Of a stretch of DNA of 20,152 bases, positions 14,759 to 20,152 are shown piece by piece. Under the pieces are notes generated by a model, which was not told the DNA's origin, made no database searches, and worked only from the letters and a program-made list of their open reading frames with translations. Each line of letters begins with the position of its first letter. The stretch's first letter is position 1. Origin of the DNA: NBML01 sp029939535 (GTDB lineage: Bacteria; Desulfobacterota; Desulfobacteria; Desulfobacterales; Desulfobacteraceae); contig JAOZST010000060.1 in assembly GCA_029939535.1 (NCBI GenBank), positions 1 through 20,152 on the forward strand. The letters run 5' to 3'. Position numbers and translations under genes: made by a program.

Positions 14759-15763
14759 CTATCCAGCTGGATTCAATGCAGATCCAAATGCTTCCAGATC
14801 TGGTGTTTTACCCATGACAATAAGGGTAGTCTCAGGCTCTAAAATCGTTTCAAAATGCGGGGCAAACAGCATTTCTCCGGCTTCCTGTTTGACAGCTATG
14901 ATGATCAGATTAAAATTTTGACGGATACCTGAGTCTTTTAAGGCAAGATTGGTATAGGGGGAGTTTTTAGGCACAAAAAGTTCTTCGATTTGGATGGCAT
15001 CACTTTTTCTGGACAATGCCACATCAAGAAAGGTGCTGACATTGGGGCGAAGCAATTTTAAGGCCATGGACACGGCTCCGGTATCATAGGGGTATTCCAC
15101 TTTGTTGGCACCGGCAACTATGAGTTTTTTACGAACGCCTGGGCTGCTGGCCCTGGCCATGATAAAAATATCAGGATTCAATTGCCTTGCTGTCAATACC
15201 AGGAAAACATTTGCCGCATCAGTTGCCAGGGCCGCCACCAGAAAGCTGGCTTTTTTAATCCCTGCTTTTTCCAGAAGTTCTTCTTCCAGGGCATCGCCGA
15301 TGAGAAAATTTACCTTGTCTTTTTTTAACAGATCTGTCAGCCCCTCATCCTGCTCCAGGACCACGATATTTTCTGTGTCATCTTTTACAAAGTTGCATAA
15401 TACCTGGCCTATACGTCCATACCCGCAGACAATATAATGGTTTTCCATTTTTCCAATTTTTTTATCCAACCTCTGCCTCCCTAACAATGTCTTTATTTCG
15501 CCTTCAACAACAGATTTTATGATCACCCCAGCTAGGTAAAGATAATATCCCGCACCTGTAAATATGAGGATTATGGTAAATATCCGGCCGGTATTGGTGG
15601 GTTCATGGACTTCAAGAAAACCAACAGTACTGAGGGTGATTGCGGTCATGTATGCAGCATCCAGAAGATTCCACCCCTCAATAAGCATATATCCGGATAT
15701 GCCGATACCGAAAACACAAACAGCAATAAAGATGGCAATTTCCATTTTTAAAATCTGATTCAT
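14759..15763 (-). CDS. Two-TM potassium channel with RCK (TrkA-N/TrkA-C) domains
   Basis: A 334-residue ligand-gated K+ channel of the MthK/GsuK type. The first membrane helix is about 7-28. A pore helix and selectivity filter TLSTVGFLE (43-51) follow, then the second helix (about 60-85). The cytoplasmic RCK_N Rossmann domain (about 108-230) has GYGRIGQ (114-120) and an acidic E137 at the end of the second strand, suggesting NAD(H) or nucleotide binding. RCK_C is about 245-320. The filter has TVGF in place of the common TVGYG, as many RCK channels do, followed by Leu where Gly is usual. The start has no clear Shine-Dalgarno; ATG codon 7 is an alternative. It is convergent with the cyclo-ligase gene (61 bp apart) and divergent from pcm. 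Confidence 0.9.
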   Translation of the reverse strand: MNQILKMEIAIFIAVCVFGIGISGYMLIEGWNLLDAAYMTAITLSTVGFLEVHEPTNTGRIFTIILIFTGAGYYLYLAGVIIKSVVEGEIKTLLGRQRLDKKIGKMENHYIVCGYGRIGQVLCNFVKDDTENIVVLEQDEGLTDLLKKDKVNFLIGDALEEELLEKAGIKKASFLVAALATDAANVFLVLTARQLNPDIFIMARASSPGVRKKLIVAGANKVEYPYDTGAVSMALKLLRPNVSTFLDVALSRKSDAIQIEELFVPKNSPYTNLALKDSGIRQNFNLIIIAVKQEAGEMLFAPHFETILEPETTLIVMGKTPDLEAFGSALNPAG

Positions 15764-15871
15764 TCTAGGTATAGATACTTTTGTTCAGGGTAAAAAGCAA
15801 GGTAAGATTCTCAGGATTATCAAGCCCCTATCTTCTTGACGGACTCATTGGTTGCTGATAAAAAGGGGTGC

Positions 15872-16528
15872 ATGAATGATGAACCAAAGAAATTTTCACA
15901 ATGGCGCAGGAATATGGTGGATACCCAGATCATTGCCAGGGGCGTGAAAGACCCCCTTGTGATCCAGGCTATGACCCAGGTTCCCCGCCACCTTTTTGTG
16001 AGTGAGGCCCTGGCAGACAGCGCCCATGGGGATTTCCCCCTTCCCATTGGAGAAGGCCAGACCATATCCCAGCCTTATATTATTGCCGAAATGACCCAGA
16101 GCCTTGAACTAACAGGATCTGAACGGGTATTGGAGATTGGAACAGGTTCTGGATACCAGGCAGCTATCTTGTCAAAAATTGTATATAAAGTATATACAAT
16201 TGAGCGGAATAATATTTTGTTTTTACAGACCAGAAAACTTTTTGACAGACTAAAATACCATAATATTGTAACCAGGTATTCCGACGGAACCCAGGGATGG
16301 AAACAGGAAAGTCCCTTTGATGCCATTATTGTGACTGCTGGCGGGAATCAGATTCCAGAGCCCCTGGTGGACCAGCTTGCCCCCGGGGGCAGACTGGTCA
16401 TGCCTGTGGGAGGACATCATTCCCAGGAATTATTAAAGCTTAAAAAAACCAAACATGGTATAAAAACAACTAACCTTGGCGGATGCAGATTTGTAAAACT
16501 TATTGGCCAGCATGGCTGGAATGGATAG
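15872..16528 (+). CDS. pcm: Protein-L-isoaspartate O-methyltransferase
   Basis: A 218-residue SAM-dependent methyltransferase that methylates isoaspartyl residues in aged proteins as the first step of their repair. Visible motifs: the substrate-proximal VPRHLFV (37-43) and GQTISQPYIIAEM (62-74), SAM motif I VLEIGTGSGYQ (86-96), the acidic end of beta 2 at E111, SDGTQGW (137-143) and LAPGGRLVMPVG (169-180). Length is normal for the bacterial enzyme. The frame opens at a TTG 12 codons upstream, but the ATG at 15872 has AAGGGG a few bases ahead and matches the family start. The stop is 20 bp before the DUF368 gene, so the two are probably co-transcribed. The 108-bp divergent region to the channel gene shows no convincing promoter. 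Confidence 0.95.
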   Translation: MNDEPKKFSQWRRNMVDTQIIARGVKDPLVIQAMTQVPRHLFVSEALADSAHGDFPLPIGEGQTISQPYIIAEMTQSLELTGSERVLEIGTGSGYQAAILSKIVYKVYTIERNNILFLQTRKLFDRLKYHNIVTRYSDGTQGWKQESPFDAIIVTAGGNQIPEPLVDQLAPGGRLVMPVGGHHSQELLKLKKTKHGIKTTNLGGCRFVKLIGQHGWNG

Positions 16529-16548
16529 GAAATAGGACAGCGGGTTTT

Positions 16549-17736
16549 ATGATAAAGGATTTTAACGGGAAATCCCTTGTAAAAGAATTGCTCATGGGGT
16601 TCTGTCTTGGCACGGCCAATATTATTCCCGGGGTTTCCGGGGGTACCTTTTTACTTGTTTTTAAAATTTATGAACGGGTTTTTGCCATTGTGAATCAGAT
16701 CAATAAATCCTTTGTTCTGGGATTTGGGGTACTTGGTTTCCAGGTTGTGAAGAATTTTGGCAGGAATGGGAGTTTTTTGGATTTTATGGGATATGTAAAG
16801 GAAAGGGATTTTTTTTTCCTTGGGAAATTGGCTATTGGCGCCCTTGTCGCAATTCTTGCACTTTCCAGTCTCATGAAATATTTGCTTGTTTATCATTTTT
16901 CCATGACCTATTCCCTTTTTTTCGGGTTGATTCTGGTTTCGATTATCATTCCAATTAAAATGCTTGAATCAATAAAAGGCTATTTATTTTTTTTTATATT
17001 GCTGGGAATGGTTTCAACCATTTCTGTTTCCTGGCTGGTAAATCCCTATGATAAGGTAAAAATCAAATCAGATAATTTTGAACGTCAGTATCAGCTCCTT
17101 TATCCGGAAGGAAAGAGTGCCAATGCCTCCCCGGAAGATGAGAATACCCCTGGAGAGGAGAAAACTGGTACCCGGGTTTCAAATCCTGAAGATAAACCAG
17201 AACTTTTTGCATTTACCGGTAAGTACACCATGGACGAATATCTATACGCCGGCATCTGCGGAGCAATCGCCATTTCCGCCATGGTACTTCCAGGTATAAG
17301 CGGGTCACTGGTTCTGATTCTCATGGGTGCCTATTTTGATATTATATCTGCCCTGGCAGCCTTGAAATCAGGGCATATGGATACCCTGATTTTTCTTGGT
17401 TTTTTTGGTGTGGGGATCGTGGTTGGCGGTCTGATCTTTGCCCGGCTGATCAATTTTGCATTAAAACGGTATTATAATGCCACAATGGCTTTTCTAATCG
17501 GTTTGATGGCTGGATCACTATATGCCCTGTGGCCCTTTAAAAAGGTGGTTATCATGGCCAGACAGTATGTCAGGCAGGATGGCGGGCTTGGCATTATTGA
17601 AAATGCTCGGATTTATACCAACATCAATATCCTTCCCCGGGCAGGCGATCAACTTTTGTATGGCTTGGCATTTTTCCTTGTGGGTTGTGGAATCATGTAT
17701 GTTTTTATCCGGGTAGAGTCTTCCCGGGCATCATGA
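16549..17736 (+). CDS. DUF368 family polyprenyl-phosphate transporter
   Basis: A 395-residue polytopic membrane protein with about eight to nine hydrophobic segments. The two inverted-repeat signature motifs of DUF368 are clear: GTANIIPGVSGGT (21-33) and VLPGISGSLVLILMGAY (246-262). DUF368 proteins (PopT) have been shown to move undecaprenyl phosphate across the cytoplasmic membrane, recycling the lipid carrier for wall and polysaccharide synthesis; assignment here is by family. Between the halves lies a hydrophilic, Pro/Glu-rich segment (about 165-225) predicted to be outside the membrane. The frame extends 22 codons upstream into pcm. I take the ATG at 16549, which has agga 11 nt ahead and starts just before the first membrane segment. 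It follows pcm by 20 bp and converges on epmA (50 bp apart). Confidence 0.9.
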   Translation: MIKDFNGKSLVKELLMGFCLGTANIIPGVSGGTFLLVFKIYERVFAIVNQINKSFVLGFGVLGFQVVKNFGRNGSFLDFMGYVKERDFFFLGKLAIGALVAILALSSLMKYLLVYHFSMTYSLFFGLILVSIIIPIKMLESIKGYLFFFILLGMVSTISVSWLVNPYDKVKIKSDNFERQYQLLYPEGKSANASPEDENTPGEEKTGTRVSNPEDKPELFAFTGKYTMDEYLYAGICGAIAISAMVLPGISGSLVLILMGAYFDIISALAALKSGHMDTLIFLGFFGVGIVVGGLIFARLINFALKRYYNATMAFLIGLMAGSLYALWPFKKVVIMARQYVRQDGGLGIIENARIYTNINILPRAGDQLLYGLAFFLVGCGIMYVFIRVESSRAS

Positions 17737-17786
17737 TCTCCATGGGTGCCAGGTTTTTACTATGCCCGGTTTGTATTATATTGGGG

Positions 17787-18698
17787 CTATAAAGATTCAG
17801 GGGTAAAGGCTATTACCTGGTCGATTAAGCTGGTATTGCAAAAAAGCATGACAAGTCTGTCAATTCCCAGAGCAATACCGGCTGCATCTGGCACGGCTTC
17901 AAGATCAGTAAGAAATTTTTCAGGCAGGGGCAGTGCTTCCTGCCCCCGACTGGCGCGGATTTTATTTTCTCCTATAAATCTCTGTCTTTGCTGGACAGGA
18001 TCAATGAGTTCAGTAAATCCGTTTGCCAGCTCAATACCTGCCACATAGAGTTCAAATCGCTGGGCAAGACTTTTGTCTTCTGGCTTGAGCCTGGCCAGTG
18101 CTGCAAGGGGGGCTGGGTAATCGTACAGGATACAGGGCTTTTTGATGCCAAGTCGAGCTTCTATTTCAAACCCCATTATTTCATGAAAACTGCCGTCTTC
18201 AAGGGCCTGGATAGAAGTTTTGGAGCTATATCTTTTAAAGGCTTCCTCAACAGTCATCCTTTGAAAAGGTGTTTCAAGATCAATGGGCATATCCTGGTAG
18301 ATAAGGCTGGTTCCCATGCCCAGACTTGATGCAATATGCTGAAAAAGGAGCTGGCACTGGTCCATTAAGTCAAGATAAGTCTCTTCCTTTGCATACCACT
18401 CCAGCAGGGTAAGTTCAGGTAGATGGGAAGGGCTTCTTTCATCCTTTCTGAAACATTTGCATATCTGGAAAATTTTTTTAAAATTCAAGGCCAGGAGGCG
18501 TTTCATGCAAAGCTCCGGAGATGCCTGGAGATATTGGTCTTCTGATATGACAGGATCAATATGGGCCTCCGGGATAATGGAAGGGCAGCGGATGGGAGTC
18601 TCCACTTCAATATAACCATTGGAAATGAAAAAATCCCTTATGCATTGAATTACAAGGGATCTTGTTTTTAAATTTTTAAAAAGCTGGTGACGGGTCAT
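17787..18698 (-). CDS. epmA: EF-P lysine ligase EpmA (PoxA/GenX, LysRS-like)
   Basis: A 303-residue class II lysyl-tRNA-synthetase paralogue consisting of the catalytic core only, with no N-terminal anticodon-binding domain. Diagnostic segments: YLQASPELCMKRLLA (56-70), motif 2 FRKDERSPSHLPELTLLEWY (83-102), ELANGFTEL (223-231) and motif 3 GIALGIDRLVML (274-285). The family attaches (R)-beta-lysine to a conserved lysine of elongation factor P, relieving ribosome stalling at polyproline. It needs EpmB and EF-P, neither of which is in the window. It is slightly shorter than the E. coli enzyme. The upstream HDAC-like gene ends 39 bp before the ATG, so an operon is likely. No clear Shine-Dalgarno is seen before the ATG, but the next ATG would cut into the core. 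Confidence 0.93.
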   Translation of the reverse strand: MTRHQLFKNLKTRSLVIQCIRDFFISNGYIEVETPIRCPSIIPEAHIDPVISEDQYLQASPELCMKRLLALNFKKIFQICKCFRKDERSPSHLPELTLLEWYAKEETYLDLMDQCQLLFQHIASSLGMGTSLIYQDMPIDLETPFQRMTVEEAFKRYSSKTSIQALEDGSFHEIMGFEIEARLGIKKPCILYDYPAPLAALARLKPEDKSLAQRFELYVAGIELANGFTELIDPVQQRQRFIGENKIRASRGQEALPLPEKFLTDLEAVPDAAGIALGIDRLVMLFCNTSLIDQVIAFTPESL

Positions 18699-18737
18699 TG
18701 GATTAAAAAGCTAGGCAGATTTTATTTCATAAATATC

Positions 18738-20048
18738 TTATTTTATTTCATAAAGATTTTTGGGCCTGTCCTGGAGATAAATCCTGTCAAACTTGGTTTT
18801 ATCTGCCCTATCATAAAATTCATACCCTCTTTCCTGGCATTTTTTACAGGCATTAATGGGAATATGTACTCCAAGGATATGATGGCCGGGACTGGCTTTT
18901 GAATCAATTTCAAAGCTGCCTCCGCAGTCCCTGCAGATCCAGATTTTTTCCTTTTGGCGGTCAAGGATATTGTCCGTGTCATAGAAGACTTCCCTGTGGC
19001 GGACCATGAGCTCCCCGGGCTGGCCGGTTTCTTCCTGTAATATATCCTTCTGGTTCCAATAGACATTGATCTGGTCTGTGGTTTTTTTAATTTTGTCTGT
19101 AATGCTGACCGATTGTTTTAGTTTTTCCGGGTTGTAATCAGGCTCCACAACACCGGAATAATCAAGGCCTGCCATGGCAAGGATTATCCCCAGATTGACA
19201 TAGGGCAGGGCCCCTTCAATGGAATATCCACCTTCAAGCACAGCAATGTCTGGCTTGAGCATGGAAGTGAGTTTTGCATATCCCTGGGCTGAAAAATTCA
19301 TATTGGTCAAAGGATCAGTGTAATGGTTATCCTGGCCAGCTGAATTGACCACAATATCTGGTTTGAATTCTGCCAGTATGGGCAGCACACAATTGCGGAT
19401 CACATAGAGATATCCTTCGGTGGAAGTTCCAGGTGGCAGGGGGATATTCAGATTGTATCCTTTGGCATTGGGGCCGCCCAGATCTCCTGGAAATCCTGTT
19501 CCCGGATACATGGTCCTGCCGTCCTGGTGCAGGGAAATAAACAAAACATCCGGGTCATGCCAGAAAATATCATTGGTACCATCTCCATGGTGGCAGTCCG
19601 TGTCTATTATGGCAATCTTTTTGACGCCGAATTTGGATCTGATATATTCCACCATGATCGCTTCAATATTGATATGGCAGAAGCCTCTTCCTCCATGGGA
19701 AACCCTCATGGAATGATGGCCCGGAGGCCGAACCAGGGCAAAGCCATTTTTGATTTCCCTGTTCATGACTGCGTTGGCAATGGACTTGGCACCTCCGGCA
19801 CTGATGAGATGGGACTCTGTGGTAATGGTTTCTTCATCCGGCACGCAAAAATGGGTTCTCTGGATATCATGGATAGTGGCAAGGTCTGGTTTATATTCAA
19901 TGATATCCTGGATATCAAAAATACCTTCTTCACTAACCTGGTCCTGGGTATACAGCAGCCGCTCTTCTCTTTCAGGGTGTGTGGGATCAATGGCCCAGTC
20001 AAAGGCGGGGAAGAATACCAGTCCTGTTTTGTTCAATGCTTTTAACAT
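18738..20048 (-). CDS. Histone-deacetylase-family amidohydrolase with C-terminal zinc ribbon
   Basis: A 436-residue protein. Residues about 8-300 form the arginase-fold HDAC/AcuC/acetylpolyamine amidohydrolase domain with the full catalytic set: the charge-relay pair H111-H112 (PPGHHS), Zn2+ ligands D151 and H153 (DTDCHHGDGT) and D240 (SAGQDNHYTDP), and the transition-state tyrosine Y275 (LEGGYS). It should therefore be an active zinc hydrolase removing acyl groups from lysine or polyamines; the substrate is unknown. After a charged helical linker (about 300-365), a C-terminal module holds a CxxC pair (C372, C375) and a second (C401, C404), spaced as a zinc ribbon. The ATG is preceded by gagga. 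An upstream partial gene ends 14 bp before it and epmA starts 39 bp after it. Confidence 0.88.
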   Translation of the reverse strand: MLKALNKTGLVFFPAFDWAIDPTHPEREERLLYTQDQVSEEGIFDIQDIIEYKPDLATIHDIQRTHFCVPDEETITTESHLISAGGAKSIANAVMNREIKNGFALVRPPGHHSMRVSHGGRGFCHINIEAIMVEYIRSKFGVKKIAIIDTDCHHGDGTNDIFWHDPDVLFISLHQDGRTMYPGTGFPGDLGGPNAKGYNLNIPLPPGTSTEGYLYVIRNCVLPILAEFKPDIVVNSAGQDNHYTDPLTNMNFSAQGYAKLTSMLKPDIAVLEGGYSIEGALPYVNLGIILAMAGLDYSGVVEPDYNPEKLKQSVSITDKIKKTTDQINVYWNQKDILQEETGQPGELMVRHREVFYDTDNILDRQKEKIWICRDCGGSFEIDSKASPGHHILGVHIPINACKKCQERGYEFYDRADKTKFDRIYLQDRPKNLYEIK

Positions 20049-20062
20049 TTTTCCTCATTATT

Positions 20063-20152
20063 TTATTTCAAAGCCGTTTCATAACCTTTGATCAGACCCG
20101 GTTTGAGTTGGATTTTTGTTCTGAATATTTTCCCTCTGGGTGAAAAATTCCG
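20063..20152 (-). CDS. C-terminal end of an unidentified gene (partial)
   Basis: The frame is open from the window edge for 29 codons to a TAA at 20063-20065, with residues including SPRGKIF, LKPGLIKGYE and a final TALK. The stop is 14 bp ahead of the HDAC-like ATG, and the HDAC Shine-Dalgarno lies in that gap, as expected for consecutive operon genes. The fragment is too short to identify, and an open frame this short could occur by chance. Confidence 0.45.
   Translation of the reverse strand, partial: RNFSPRGKIFRTKIQLKPGLIKGYETALK

Noticed and set aside
15836..15864. TTGACG-17-TAAAAA promoter before pcm
   Set aside because: It would start transcription at the pcm ATG and exclude the AAGGGG ribosome-binding site; the -10 match is poor.
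19527..20045. 172-residue plus-strand open frame
   Set aside because: Antisense to the HDAC catalytic domain; composition is that of a shadow.

Overview
The window is about 20 kb of moderately AT-rich bacterial DNA that reads as core chromosome from a Desulfobacterales-type (sulfate-reducing, 'deltaproteobacterial') Gram-negative. That placement rests on the general feel of the proteins (NtrC-type two-component pair, pilMNOPQ, LysM and TPR envelope proteins, RCK potassium channel, DUF368) and is inference; no marker gene was compared. The sequence is a draft: a run of exactly 100 N lies inside pilP.

Layout. (1) 1-149: non-coding edge with a 16-bp palindrome and a perfect 12-bp inverted repeat. 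(2) 150-2985, minus strand: a histidine kinase and an NtrC-family sigma-54 activator as a two-gene operon. (3) 2986-3202: divergent promoter region with a convincing sigma-70 promoter for the kinase, weaker candidates for pilM, and a GG-N10-GC sigma-54-like motif just ahead of pilM. (4) 3203-8764, plus strand: pilM, pilN, pilO, pilP, pilQ, tightly packed and partly overlapping, encoding the alignment complex and outer-membrane secretin of a type IV pilus. (5) 8765-8898: convergent junction with hairpins of a low-complexity repeat type. (6) 8899-13929, minus strand: serS, thrC, a two-LysM secreted protein (TTG start) and a TPR lipoprotein, probably one transcript. The last two are envelope proteins and may serve the neighbouring pilus secretin. 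(7) 14110-14697, plus: a divergent 5-formyltetrahydrofolate cyclo-ligase family protein. (8) 14759-15763, minus: a two-TM potassium channel with RCK domains. (9) 15872-17736, plus: pcm (isoaspartate methyltransferase) and a DUF368 polyprenyl-phosphate transporter. (10) 17787-20152, minus: epmA (EF-P lysine ligase), a histone-deacetylase-like amidohydrolase with a C-terminal zinc ribbon, and the last 29 codons of a further gene.

No phage, transposase, CRISPR array, tRNA or rRNA was seen, and nothing amounts to a clearly new system. The most useful observations are: the N gap in pilP is flanked by an identical 55-bp sequence in the same frame on both sides, so it is probably an assembly artefact at a tandem repeat; the sigma-54 activator pair lies head-to-head with the pilus operon; a secreted LysM protein and a pilotin-like TPR lipoprotein converge on pilQ; and an HDAC-zinc-ribbon fusion sits next to epmA.
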